This document shows positions 29,972 through 38,977 of a stretch of 64,000 nt of DNA, in pieces; within the stretch, counting starts at the first letter, position 1, and each line of letters begins with the position of its first letter. Made by a program: the position numbers and the translations under genes. Under the pieces are notes generated by a model. The model was not told the DNA's origin, ran no database searches, and saw only the letters and a list, made by a program, of their open reading frames with translations. Source of the stretch: Shewanella sp. MR-4 (GTDB taxonomy: Bacteria > Pseudomonadota > Gammaproteobacteria > Enterobacterales > Shewanellaceae). The DNA lies in assembly GCF_000014685.1 (NCBI RefSeq), contig NC_008321.1, positions 3,283,001 to 3,347,000 on the forward strand. Reading direction: 5' to 3'.

Positions 29972-29983
29972 GTTTACGTAAAC
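29972..29983. promoter_or_regulatory. GTTTACGTAAAC palindrome cluster
   Basis: A perfect 12-base palindrome. It is preceded by GTTTAAAC and a series of GTTTAA/TTAAAC half-sites from about 29930, as if several molecules of one regulator bind here. The regulator is unknown. Confidence 0.35.
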
Positions 29984-30003
29984 AGTCGAGCGGGTAAGCG
30001 GAG

Positions 30004-30019
30004 AGTGACAGGGATCACG
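30004..30019 (+). promoter_or_regulatory. Possible CRP site
   Basis: AGTGA-N6-TCACG matches 8 of 10 conserved positions of TGTGA-N6-TCACA. It lies about 275 bases before the receptor gene and on the far side of aceB, so the target is unclear. Confidence 0.3.
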
Positions 30020-30247
30020 GGTTATGTTTCTCGATCAAAAACCCGAGTCGATATGGTTAACCCAAAAAATAAATCACTTTTTTATAAAAAAAATGAAACA
30101 AATTAGAAATCTGACCCAGCATTGCTTCAAATGAGGGCAGCAAGTAATAGTGAAGGTCTTTATCCCCAACGCAGTTAACCGTATTTCATATGTAAAGATA
30201 GCCAAGCTTCATGGTCTTTTAAGGGCCAAACAAGGGGTTGCAATCTA

Positions 30248-30266
30248 GATGAAAATCATTATCATT
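30248..30266 (+). promoter_or_regulatory. Fur box upstream of the siderophore receptor
   Basis: TGAAAATCATTATCA (30250-30264) matches the 7-1-7 Fur core TGATAATNATTATCA at all but one position. It lies about 30 bases before the start codon, consistent with iron repression of the receptor. Confidence 0.8.
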
Positions 30267-30294
30267 CGCGACCTTTCTGATTGGGGGACTTTCA

Positions 30295-32766
30295 ATGCCA
30301 GTTTTACAGCCTGTATTTCGCTTATCGCTTATTGCACTCGCCTGCCTCAGTGCTTTACCACACACAGCCTACGCCGATGACACACCTTCAGCTCGCGATG
30401 AAAACGTCGAGCGTATAACGGTATATGGCAGACAAAACTCTGTGGTGAAAAACTCAGGACTTGCGACTAAGTCAGATATGTCCTTAATGGAAACCCCTGC
30501 GGCGGTTGTTATCGTTGACCAGGAGCTGATTAACAGCCAAGGAGTCGATAATCTGCAGGACTTAATTCGCAATATCAGCGGGGTGACTCAAGCAGGCAAT
30601 AACTACGGCATTGGGGATAACTTAGTGATTCGCGGCCTCGGCGCAAACTACACCTATGACGGCATGTATGGCGGTGCCGGCCTTGGCAATACCTTTAACC
30701 CCACTCGCTCCCTAACCAATGTGGAATCCGTGGAGGTTTTAAAAGGGCCTGCGACTGGACTCTATGGCATGGGCAGCGCGGGCGGCGTGATCAACCTGAT
30801 TGAAAAGAAACCGCAATTTGAATCCAAACACAAAATCACCACAGAAGTTGACCAGTGGGATACCTACTCGCTCGCCATCGATAGCACGGGTGGGATCGCA
30901 GATGATCTTGCGTACCGCTTAGTCGCCAAAACCGCCCGCAGTGAAGGCTACCGTGATTTAGGCGCCGACCGTGATGAAGTGTTCGGCTCCCTCAAATGGG
31001 TATTAAGTGATAGCCAAGATCTGATGCTATCCGGCGCGTATATCAAAGACGCCATTGCCGTTGACTCCATCGGCCATCCAATCCGTATCTACAATGCCGA
31101 TTCTGTCGGCGGCAAAACCGCGGGCGAAGTCACTTGGCAAGATTTGATAAACGATCCAAAGGGTCTAGGCATCCAACTGACCGACGAGCAGCGTCAGCAA
31201 TTAGCGGCGTCACTCGCCAGTGGTGATGGTTTAACTCCCTACTCCTTCGGTGACGCGGGATTAATTTCTCCCATGGCAAAAGATAATGAAGGTGAAGAAT
31301 TAAGGTTCAAGCTAACCCACAATATCTACTTTACCGATAATCTGTTCCTCAACCAGCAGTTACAATATCGCGACTACACTACAGGTTTTGCCCGTCAAAC
31401 AGGGGCTTACAACTATGTGTATTGGAAGCGCAAAATCAAGGTTGGCGGCGTACCGACTGATGTGATTAACGAAGATCCCCGCGCGCCACTGGTTGAAAAT
31501 GGCGTGCTCTATCCCTTTGCCGCCAGACGTCAGGAATACCGCCAGCTCGATGCCGAAGAAACCTCATGGCAGTATTTTGCCGATCTACGTTACGACTTCA
31601 AAATCGGCAATATCGACAACGAATTACTGGTGAACGCTAACTACGAAGATCGCAACATTCGCCTCGAGCAATTCTCGATTTACGATGCGGATCAAGTCAT
31701 TAAAAACAAACAAGGCGAAGTGATTTACCGTGGTTCACTACCGTACATTTACGATATCCGCAATCCAAATTGGGGAACGGGTAAATTTGCTGACTACGAT
31801 CCACTCAAAACCGCCAACTACAACAAAAAAGTCAGCGCTTGGGGTCTAGGCGTGCAGCATGTGGGTTATTTAGGTTATGGCTTTACCACCCGTGTTGGCG
31901 TGGCCTTTAACGAAATCAAACAGAGCTATGAGCACTTAGGTTTGGATGAGCGCTACAGCGCGAGTCAAGCGAGCCCCACTCCTGAGGAAGATAGCAAAGA
32001 TAACGGTGTCACCTATAACTTGGGCTTAACCTATATGCCCATTGATGATTTATCATTTTTCGTCAATCACTCAAAGGGCCGCACCGCCTATAGCATCTTA
32101 GGTTCTATCACTGGGGAAAATACCGACCGCGAAGACTCAGAATCCGTTAGTAACGATCTCGGCATGCGCTTTAAAGCCTTTGACGATCAGATGCTAGCAT
32201 CGCTGGTGTTCTTTAAAAGCTCACGCACTAATGTGCCTTACAACAACCCAGACTATAACGCTGGTGTGTCAGGTGCCGAGGTGCCGGTGTACTTTTACGA
32301 TGGCAGCGAAGATACCCAAGGGGTCGAGTTGGATCTCAATGCCCACTTAAACGATAACTGGCGCATCAACCTTAACGGCATGTATCAAGACGCTAGGGAT
32401 AAACAAAACCCGAATGACAAAGCCAACTACGACAGCCGTCAAAAAGGTGTGCCCTATGTGACCGCCAGTGCTTGGGTAACCTATGGTGCAGACTGGTTTG
32501 CCTTAACAAGCCCTATTGAGCTGAGTTTAGGCGCCAAGTATGTGGATGATAGAAGCACACACTCAAGCTCATTTGGCATCCCAGATGGTTATGTACCGAG
32601 CTACACCTTAGTGGATTCTGCCATCAGCTACGCCACCGACTCTTGGAAGTTACAATTGAATATCAACAACCTATTCAATAAAGACTATTACAGCAAGGCG
32701 ATGTTCCTCGGTGGCATGCCAGGCGAAGAGCGTAATGTGAAACTGCAATATAGCTACAGTTTCTAA
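30295..32766 (+). CDS. TonB-dependent siderophore receptor
   Basis: An 823-residue outer-membrane receptor. The signal peptide is cleaved near residue 27 (PHTAYA-DD); a TonB box region DENVERITVYGRQ follows; then a plug domain (ETPAAVVIVDQELINSQGVDNLQDLIRNISGV, and VEVLKGPATGLYGMGSAGGVINL) and a beta-barrel ending in the aromatic residue of YSYSF. It imports ferric siderophore with TonB-ExbBD energy. A Fur box lies just upstream and a hairpin downstream; there is no siderophore gene nearby, so the ligand may be a xenosiderophore. GGGGGA gives a strong ribosome site. Confidence 0.9.
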   Translation: MPVLQPVFRLSLIALACLSALPHTAYADDTPSARDENVERITVYGRQNSVVKNSGLATKSDMSLMETPAAVVIVDQELINSQGVDNLQDLIRNISGVTQAGNNYGIGDNLVIRGLGANYTYDGMYGGAGLGNTFNPTRSLTNVESVEVLKGPATGLYGMGSAGGVINLIEKKPQFESKHKITTEVDQWDTYSLAIDSTGGIADDLAYRLVAKTARSEGYRDLGADRDEVFGSLKWVLSDSQDLMLSGAYIKDAIAVDSIGHPIRIYNADSVGGKTAGEVTWQDLINDPKGLGIQLTDEQRQQLAASLASGDGLTPYSFGDAGLISPMAKDNEGEELRFKLTHNIYFTDNLFLNQQLQYRDYTTGFARQTGAYNYVYWKRKIKVGGVPTDVINEDPRAPLVENGVLYPFAARRQEYRQLDAEETSWQYFADLRYDFKIGNIDNELLVNANYEDRNIRLEQFSIYDADQVIKNKQGEVIYRGSLPYIYDIRNPNWGTGKFADYDPLKTANYNKKVSAWGLGVQHVGYLGYGFTTRVGVAFNEIKQSYEHLGLDERYSASQASPTPEEDSKDNGVTYNLGLTYMPIDDLSFFVNHSKGRTAYSILGSITGENTDREDSESVSNDLGMRFKAFDDQMLASLVFFKSSRTNVPYNNPDYNAGVSGAEVPVYFYDGSEDTQGVELDLNAHLNDNWRINLNGMYQDARDKQNPNDKANYDSRQKGVPYVTASAWVTYGADWFALTSPIELSLGAKYVDDRSTHSSSFGIPDGYVPSYTLVDSAISYATDSWKLQLNINNLFNKDYYSKAMFLGGMPGEERNVKLQYSYSF

Positions 32767-32790
32767 GATGTTTTCTTAAGTCCATAAACA

Positions 32791-32825
32791 ACAAGAGAGC
32801 CCATCGGCTCTCTTGTTTGTTATAG
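32791..32825. terminator. Terminator between receptor and antiporter genes
   Basis: ACAAGAGAGCC-catc-GGCTCTCTTGT (32791-32801 and 32806-32816) with TTGTT after it. It lies between convergent genes. Confidence 0.8.
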
Positions 32826-32834
32826 TTGGCAGAC

Positions 32835-34604
32835 TTAACTGACGTTTTCCCGGTCACCACGCATCAGCGACTCCAACTCGGCTTTCCCCTTAGTGGATAA
32901 ATCAATCAGCTTGGCTAAATCATGCTGATGGGCAGCACTAGCGATCACCAGCTTTTTATCGTGCTCGGCAAAAATCTTCACCCTTTCATTGGCTTGTACC
33001 TGTGATAAGCCTAAGCCCTGCAAAATCTTCTCACTGGCAGACAAAGCAGAACCAAAGGTTTCACGGAACACATCGGTCACCCCAAGGCTCATTAATCGAT
33101 ACGCGTGGTTACGGTCACGTGCCCGAGCGACAATATTGATATGGGGGAAATGGGTTTTCACCTGCTGGGCAATTTCAATCGAATCCTCAACATTATCAAC
33201 GGCCAGCAGCAACAGGCGCGAGCGCGCAATCCCCGCCGACATCAACATATCTAAACGTCTGGCATCGCCAAAATAGACCTCACCGCCGTATTTGCGGATC
33301 ACATCCACATGGCTGGCATCCTTATCTAAGGCCACAAACGGAATGCCCGATGACGCTAAAATCCGCCCAGTGATCTGCCCTACTCGCCCAAATCCGGCGA
33401 TCACCACCTCAGATTCAGTCACATTAATGGTATCGGGCGAGCGCGTATCCACCACCTTAGGTTTAGTGGCTCTAAATAGTGTGAAAATCATCGGTGTGAC
33501 TGCCATGGATAAACCAATGGCGAGCACTAAGATTTGGGCGATTTTATCATCCACTATGCTGGATAATTGCGCCTGCGACAGCAGCACAAAGGCAAACTCA
33601 CCGCCCTCAGCCAAGATAAGACCTAGGGCAATACTCGGGCGCCATGTATGGTGCCGTAAACGGCCAAGGAGCATCAGCACTGTGGTCTTAATCAGCAGCA
33701 TGCCCAGCAAAATCGCGAGGATAAGTAAGGGATCGGTTAAAAACAGCTTGAGATCCATACTCATGCCCACCGCCATAAAAAACAGCCCAAGCAGTAAGCC
33801 CTTAAAAGGTTCGATATCGGTTTCGAGCTGATGTCGGTAGCTGGAGTTCGCCAGCATAATTCCGGCTAAAAACGCCCCCATACCCGCCGATAGCCCCAGC
33901 CACTCCATCAATTCGGCGCTGCCCATCACCAGCAATAATGCAAAGGCGGTTAACACCTCACGAACCCCGCTACTGGCAACGAGTTTAAGTAACCGCGGCA
34001 ACAGATATTTGCCTACCAACACAAAGCCCACTAATGCCACACAGGTCCAATACCAAGGCACCGCATGGTGCTCAATCTGGGCCGAATTAGGCGCAAGGTA
34101 AGCGGTTAATAGCAACATGGGGATCACTGCGAGATCTTGCATCAACAACACCCCAAAAGCATCGCGGCCAAGCGGAGTGGTCAGCAATCGATGTTCGCTC
34201 ATCAACTGCACCGCAAAAGCCGTCGATGACAAGGATAACGCCGCGCCAACCACTAATGCTGCCTCAATGGATAAGCCAAATCCCCAAGCTAAACCGCCAA
34301 TGGCCGCCCAAGAAAGGAGTAACTGACCACTGCCAAGACCAAAGATGGCGCTGCGCAGCTCCCATAACTTGCTCGGATTGAGTTCAAGCCCGAGGACAAA
34401 CAGCATCAATACCACACCCAGCTCGGCAAAATGCAGCACGGCAGCGGGATCAGACACCAGCGCCATACCGCCAGGCCCTAAAATCCCCCCAGCAGCCAGA
34501 TAAGACAGAATCGGTCCTGCGCCAAAACGTTTGCCCAAGGGCACAAAAATCACCGCGGCCAATAAAAATAACAGTACAGAAGTGAGCAGACTCGACTCTT
34601 CCAT
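32835..34604 (-). CDS. Kef-type monovalent cation:proton antiporter (CPA2)
   Basis: A 589-residue inner-membrane protein. The first 390 residues form about 12-13 membrane spans of the Na+/H+ exchanger fold (GPILSYLAAGGILGPGG near the N-terminus). The C-terminal cytosolic part is a TrkA-N/RCK domain with the Rossmann motif VIAGFGRVGQ and YFGDARRLDML. It resembles KefB/KefC potassium efflux systems, which protect against electrophiles under glutathione control, but no ancillary KefF/G gene lies next to it. The exact ion is therefore uncertain. Confidence 0.85.
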   Translation of the reverse strand: MEESSLLTSVLLFLLAAVIFVPLGKRFGAGPILSYLAAGGILGPGGMALVSDPAAVLHFAELGVVLMLFVLGLELNPSKLWELRSAIFGLGSGQLLLSWAAIGGLAWGFGLSIEAALVVGAALSLSSTAFAVQLMSEHRLLTTPLGRDAFGVLLMQDLAVIPMLLLTAYLAPNSAQIEHHAVPWYWTCVALVGFVLVGKYLLPRLLKLVASSGVREVLTAFALLLVMGSAELMEWLGLSAGMGAFLAGIMLANSSYRHQLETDIEPFKGLLLGLFFMAVGMSMDLKLFLTDPLLILAILLGMLLIKTTVLMLLGRLRHHTWRPSIALGLILAEGGEFAFVLLSQAQLSSIVDDKIAQILVLAIGLSMAVTPMIFTLFRATKPKVVDTRSPDTINVTESEVVIAGFGRVGQITGRILASSGIPFVALDKDASHVDVIRKYGGEVYFGDARRLDMLMSAGIARSRLLLLAVDNVEDSIEIAQQVKTHFPHINIVARARDRNHAYRLMSLGVTDVFRETFGSALSASEKILQGLGLSQVQANERVKIFAEHDKKLVIASAAHQHDLAKLIDLSTKGKAELESLMRGDRENVS

Positions 34605-34827
34605 TAGGGCTCCACAACGTTAGCGAAAGGCAAAAATAGGGGTATGACCTTAAGCGAAAAAAGCTTCGGCTACCGCTGGCAATCATACTCTAGTTAGGCA
34701 GGAAAAAGTGTGAAAAATTGACCTAAAAATCATCGAGCAAACGCAAGAAATAAGCGAAAAAGCGAAAGAAGAAAACCGCGTTACATTAACCTAAACAGTC
34801 AGTTACACAGACAATACAACTCGTATC
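34605..34827. other. Gap between the cyclase and antiporter genes
   Basis: No gene. No good terminator was found for the borosin-cyclase operon on the minus strand; read-through toward 34604 is therefore possible. Confidence 0.4.
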
Positions 34828-36612
34828 CTACTGCCTTGCCAACTGGCTGGTAATATTGGTGGCGCGTTTATCGGAGGCTAAAGCGTCCTCATAACAAAAT
34901 ACACTGTTACGACCATTCGATTTTGCAGCATACAGTGCCATATCGGCACGGTGTAGCAGAGGATCCAGGCTTAAGTCTTCTTTTGTCATACCGCTGACCC
35001 CAAAGCTCGCGGTGATAGTAAATTTATGCCCTGAGAGATGCGTATCAATGGCTTCAATTCGGCTTCGGCATTGTTCGGCAACTTCCATCCCCTTAGATTC
35101 ATTGGCGTATGGCAAGAACAACGCAAATTCTTCACCGCCAATCCGAGCAAATACATCGCCATTGCGCACATGGGGTTTTAACGCCTCAACGACTTTTTTC
35201 AGCGCCCAGTCACCCGTACCATGGCCGTAGGAATCATTAATCCGTTTAAAATAGTCTAAGTCGAATAAAATCACGCAAAAATCGCCCCCTCGGGCAGCGG
35301 CTTGCACAAACAGATTTTCCCCCAGATCTTGCCCAGCACCACGGTTAAGCACGCCCGTCAATGCATCCATTCTGGCCATACGCATAAAACGCCGTTTTTG
35401 CAAATTGCCCACGACTAACAAAATCGCGAGGAAAAACAGCCCGCCAACTAATATCGTGATAAACATCAGCATATTAGTGTACTCACGTTCTTTTACCGTT
35501 TGCTGAGCGATGTAAAGTTCACGCTCTTTATTCAGCAAGTTGATTTCACGCGCCTGCTCATCGGCATTAAACTTAGCCGCTTGATAAGCAAGGGTTTTCA
35601 TCTTAGATTGGTCAAAAATCAGTTGATTATAATGCTGCTCTTTTCTGGAGTATTCATAGGCTTGTTCAAATTGTTTATCCGAGGCCATCAACTCGGCAAA
35701 CACTCTGTAGGCAATATGCTTATGTTCGATATAACTATTATCATCGGGAAACGTGAGCACTTTAACAGCGTGACTTTTGGCTTGCACCGGCTCACCCGTT
35801 GCAAAGTAATTCTCGGCAAGAAGTGCATGCACATGGCTGATTTCTAATTGAAATTGAAAAGCTTCATACCCTTTTAACGCTAATAGCAAAATCGCTCTCG
35901 CGCCTAAATTGTCACCCCGCTCCTGCAAAACCATCCCTTTGCCTTTCATCGACATCGTTGCTAAAAGGGGAAATTGCTTCGCATCACAATATTGACGGCT
36001 ATCTTCGAAGGCGTCCAAGGCATCGGGACTTTTCACTCCGAGCAAGTAAATAGCCCGCAACAATTTGGCATGACAAATATCGCGGACATCGGTTTCCTGA
36101 GCAAGTTGTAACACTTTATTGGCATAGAGGCCCATATCGCTATAAGCGTCCATTTCAGAATAAATATTGGCAATTCTTAGATAGGAGTGACGTTTAATCG
36201 TAACATCATCGATATTCACCACTAAGGCTAATGCTTTGGCAACAGCCGACAAGGCTTTGTCATAGTCGCGCATCCCTATATAGACCGTGGCTTGATAACT
36301 ATAAATCGACGCTAATAATTCAGGACTTGTGATTAAGGTTTCGGCCTGACGCAGATCGTCTAACGCTTTGGCATATTCACTGACAAAAATATAACTAATG
36401 GCTCTGTCAATTCTTAGTCTGCCTTTTTGTGTTGGGGTTAATCCGCTAAATGCGGTCTCATATTCGGCCAGTTTTTTCTGTGCGGCGCTAAAATCAGATT
36501 GCAGTAATACATCAAGCTCATTGAGTGCCTGATCAAAATCGAGAGAGTTAGCCATCAACGCTGTCGAACACAAAGCAAAGATGGCTAATAGGGCACAACG
36601 TAACCGTTTCAA
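34828..36612 (-). CDS. TPR-domain diguanylate cyclase, third gene of borosin operon
   Basis: The 594-residue product has a signal peptide (MKRLRCALLAIFALCSTALMANS), then about 300 residues of TPR-like helices (ASIYSYQATVYIGMRDYDKALSA), a short coiled segment, one membrane span (MLMFITILVGGLFFLAILLVV) and a cytosolic GGDEF domain with the active-type signature ARIGGEEFALFLP. It therefore probably senses something in the periplasm and makes c-di-GMP inside. The ATG lies 6 bases after the sonA stop, so it is almost certainly co-transcribed with the borosin genes, an unusual partner for a RiPP system. Family assignment is certain; the ligand is unknown. Confidence 0.9.
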   Translation of the reverse strand: MKRLRCALLAIFALCSTALMANSLDFDQALNELDVLLQSDFSAAQKKLAEYETAFSGLTPTQKGRLRIDRAISYIFVSEYAKALDDLRQAETLITSPELLASIYSYQATVYIGMRDYDKALSAVAKALALVVNIDDVTIKRHSYLRIANIYSEMDAYSDMGLYANKVLQLAQETDVRDICHAKLLRAIYLLGVKSPDALDAFEDSRQYCDAKQFPLLATMSMKGKGMVLQERGDNLGARAILLLALKGYEAFQFQLEISHVHALLAENYFATGEPVQAKSHAVKVLTFPDDNSYIEHKHIAYRVFAELMASDKQFEQAYEYSRKEQHYNQLIFDQSKMKTLAYQAAKFNADEQAREINLLNKERELYIAQQTVKEREYTNMLMFITILVGGLFFLAILLVVGNLQKRRFMRMARMDALTGVLNRGAGQDLGENLFVQAAARGGDFCVILFDLDYFKRINDSYGHGTGDWALKKVVEALKPHVRNGDVFARIGGEEFALFLPYANESKGMEVAEQCRSRIEAIDTHLSGHKFTITASFGVSGMTKEDLSLDPLLHRADMALYAAKSNGRNSVFCYEDALASDKRATNITSQLARQ

Positions 36613-36618
36613 GATAAG

Positions 36619-36831
36619 TTAATTATTACCATGATTCACTAATAAGAAGGCTTGAAAGTCTTGGTCGCCACTTAACGTTTTGAGCTTTTCCATATCCCCT
36701 GTCATTACAGCGTTAATTTCTTCATCAGTTAATCCATGGGCACGCATCACCGCCTCGGGATCCTGCTTATAGTCTTCCATTAACTGCGCATCTTGGCCTA
36801 ACTGGGTAAAAAAATCCGATAATGCAGACAT
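36619..36831 (-). CDS. sonA: Borosin precursor peptide, SonA-like
   Basis: A 70-residue protein. Residues 1-50 form a small helical leader (SDFFTQLGQDAQLMEDYKQDPEAVM, then GLTDEEINAVMTGD), the borosin-binding domain type. The C-terminus AFLLVNHGNN (61-70) is the likely core. In S. oneidensis SonA the partner enzyme methylates backbone amides at positions 63 and 65, as I remember; here these are Leu63 and Val65. The gene lies 44 bases after sonM and has AAGGA before its ATG. By sequence alone it could also be called Nif11-like, but the methyltransferase next door decides for borosin. Confidence 0.85.
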   Translation of the reverse strand: MSALSDFFTQLGQDAQLMEDYKQDPEAVMRAHGLTDEEINAVMTGDMEKLKTLSGDQDFQAFLLVNHGNN

Positions 36832-36875
36832 GTTTTTTCCTTATAGTTAATAATGACTCAATATCACACTTCAAT

Positions 36876-37667
36876 TTAGCCCAAATCTTCGGGACTGATC
36901 CCTAACTTAGCCAAAATAGCATAGTTGTACTCCAGCTTTTTTGCTGGCGGAATTAACAACGTACTAATCGGTGTTAAGTGTGCTTGGGGTAAATTCGCTA
37001 AGGGTAAACGCTCGATACGCGGGGCTTGAATTGGCAAATTGGCCGCTTCGTATATGACCACCTCATGGTCGAGGGGATACCATTGATTCAACTGCTCCAC
37101 GAGGATCTGCAACCTATCACTAGAGGTATGAAATTGGGTTAGGGTATGTTCGCCCGCTATCGCGATTTGCCAGAGTAATAAGTGAGTGGTGGGATCCGGC
37201 ACATGGTTGAAAAACATAAACTGGCTGGCTTCAAAGCTTTGATGCCCTGAGTTGCCAGGATCAATTCCTAAGTCGGCCCACAGGCAAGCTTCAGCCGAAA
37301 TCCCCGGCTCCATCTTGGCCGAAAACCCTTCGGCCTTGGCGCGAGTTATCGCCATATGGGATACACAGGCAAACACGCCCGGATGACCATAGAGTGCACA
37401 CACGGTTTTTTTACCCGCTCTCACCGCATCTAGAATGGCATTGACCATTTGCTCGTAGGTGTATCGACGATTTTTAACTTCTCCATTTTGCGCATAAAAC
37501 TGCTGCAAATTGATGACATTGGAGTTGAGCTTCGTCAACCAACGCTGCGAGAAACCGTCGGGTAAGAGTGAAAATACAATATCGGCATGTTCAATATAGC
37601 TGCGGCTTAATACGCTAATCTGCCCCGCGAGCTGTAACCCCGTACCCACACAAACGAGTGATCCCAA
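36876..37667 (-). CDS. sonM: Borosin alpha-N-methyltransferase, SonM-like
   Basis: A 263-residue SAM-dependent methyltransferase of the tetrapyrrole methylase fold. It has GTGLQLAGQISVLSRSYIEHADIVF at the N-terminus, YGHPGVFA (SAM loop), KMEPGISAEACLWADLGIDP and GHQSFEAS. Tyr58, Arg67 and Tyr71 (in QQFY and NRRYTY) fall where catalytic residues of SonM are known. Borosin enzymes methylate backbone amide nitrogens of a ribosomal peptide; here the precursor is a separate gene (split system). The start is a TTG at 37667 with a perfect AGGAG 6 bases before it. No cobalamin or sirohaem gene is near, which argues against a tetrapyrrole role. Confidence 0.88.
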   Translation of the reverse strand: MGSLVCVGTGLQLAGQISVLSRSYIEHADIVFSLLPDGFSQRWLTKLNSNVINLQQFYAQNGEVKNRRYTYEQMVNAILDAVRAGKKTVCALYGHPGVFACVSHMAITRAKAEGFSAKMEPGISAEACLWADLGIDPGNSGHQSFEASQFMFFNHVPDPTTHLLLWQIAIAGEHTLTQFHTSSDRLQILVEQLNQWYPLDHEVVIYEAANLPIQAPRIERLPLANLPQAHLTPISTLLIPPAKKLEYNYAILAKLGISPEDLG

Positions 37668-38073
37668 TAGCCTCTCCTAAAATGCTCTACCGCGGGCTTA
37701 TTACTAAATAAATTGAAGTCGTAAACTTAATAGTGATCGCTAAATTCCATGCTACTCCCTAAAATAGCGAAAAAATGCTAACACCATCAAAGTAAAACGT
37801 TTTAACAACTTTACCCGCGTTTTTACAACATTGCTACATCACCCTCTCGGCTTTGCTTAACTTTACGGTTTTTCAACGTAATTTATCGCGGTTTAACTCC
37901 TTTAGACTCAATAGCCAGCATAAAAATCTTCACTCACAGCGAACTAAAACCCGCCGCTTAGGTCGAAAACTCACACAATTGCAACGATAAGCGCCGCAAC
38001 GCCCAATTACCCTTGTCATAAGGGGGAGTGCTTGGGTATGATGGCCGCCAGATTTTCAGAAGTAGCGCATACA
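37668..38073. other. Divergent promoter region of sonM operon and bamE
   Basis: About 400 bases of AT-rich DNA with no supported gene. It contains a short palindrome AAAACGTTTT near 37796. No known operator was recognised. Confidence 0.45.
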
Positions 38074-38565
38074 ATGATCAATAAAAAGCAAAGTCTTACC
38101 CTGCTGAGCGCCATTGCGCTCTCAGTTTCGCTCAGTGCCTGTAGCGTGTTTGATTGGCTGATCTATAAGCCCGATATTCCGCAAGGCAACTACATGGAGC
38201 CGCAACAGGTTGAAAAGTTGCGTATCGACATGACCAAAGAGCAGGCCGAATACATTCTTGGTCGCCCAGTATTGCGTGACAGCTTTGCCGATGACACTTG
38301 GTATTATGTGTACCACTATAAGAGTGGCCGTGATGCGAGCATTACCCACAAAGAACTGATCCTGCACTTTACTGGTAACAAATTAAGCTTAGTGAAGGGC
38401 GATTATGAATTAAGCCCAGAGTTTAATACGCCGCTTGAGCAGAGTAAGTTACCTATGACCAACACTGCTGAGTCTGCCCCGCTTGTGCCAGCACAGCGTC
38501 CAGATGAAAAGCCATTAGTGAAAGAAAATCAAACAGAAGCGCAAGTTCAAAAACCAATCAAGTAA
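38074..38565 (+). CDS. bamE: Outer membrane assembly lipoprotein BamE
   Basis: The product is 163 residues from the ATG at 38074; the frame is open 14 codons further upstream. The lipoprotein signal MINKKQSLTLLSAIALSVSLSAC ends in lipobox LSAC. The SmpA/OmlA domain follows, with NYMEPQQVEKLRIDMTKEQAEYILGRPVLRDSFADDTWYYVYHYK. BamE is a periplasm-facing part of the BAM complex that inserts beta-barrel proteins. The C-terminal tail rich in Pro/Glu/Gln (about 120-163) is longer than in E. coli and looks disordered. It is the usual neighbour of rnfH-ratA-smpB. Confidence 0.93.
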   Translation: MINKKQSLTLLSAIALSVSLSACSVFDWLIYKPDIPQGNYMEPQQVEKLRIDMTKEQAEYILGRPVLRDSFADDTWYYVYHYKSGRDASITHKELILHFTGNKLSLVKGDYELSPEFNTPLEQSKLPMTNTAESAPLVPAQRPDEKPLVKENQTEAQVQKPIK

Positions 38566-38593
38566 GCACACTGGTTTTACACTGCCTTAAAAA

Positions 38594-38619
38594 CAAAAAG
38601 CGCCAATGGCGCTTTTTTT
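38594..38619. terminator. Bidirectional terminator between bamE and rnfH
   Basis: AAAAAGCGCC-aat-GGCGCTTTTTTT; the stem has A and T runs on both sides and serves the two converging genes. Confidence 0.88.
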
Positions 38620-38641
38620 GTGTGCTGGTATTGCAGACAGA

Positions 38642-38977
38642 TTAAGACACCCGTCCACCGGTCACTTTATTGGCACGACCTTCATCTTTGGCCTTATCGG
38701 CACGGCGACGGCGCACATCCTTAGGATCGGCAATCAGCGGGCGATAAATCTCCACTCGCTGTCCCGGTAAAATCACTTGGTCATGCTTAACCACATTGCT
38801 AAACACCCCAAGCTTTACTGTTTCTAAATCAATCTCAGGGAAAAAACTCACCATATTGCTCTGACGCACTATGTCAATCGCGCTCGTGCCGGGCAATACG
38901 CTAACCGAAATCACCTTTTGCTGAGTCGGCAGCGCGTAAATAACATCGACGACGAACTTATCTGCTTCATTTGTCAC
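38642..38977 (-). CDS. rnfH: RnfH family protein
   Basis: A 111-residue protein with a ubiquitin-like fold family signature: VDVIYALPTQQKVISVSVLPGTSAIDIVRQSNM, then VKLGVFSNVVKHDQVILPGQRVEIYRPLIADPKDVRRRRADKAK. The basic C-terminal tail is usual. The function is poorly known; it is nearly always next to ratA. It overlaps the end of ratA by 11 bases, so the two are translationally coupled. Confidence 0.92.
   Translation of the reverse strand: MTNEADKFVVDVIYALPTQQKVISVSVLPGTSAIDIVRQSNMVSFFPEIDLETVKLGVFSNVVKHDQVILPGQRVEIYRPLIADPKDVRRRRADKAKDEGRANKVTGGRVS

Noticed and set aside
36619..36831. Nif11-type or nitrile-hydratase-leader peptide
   Set aside because: The helical leader is similar, but the adjacent alpha-N-methyltransferase and the match of core positions favour a borosin precursor.
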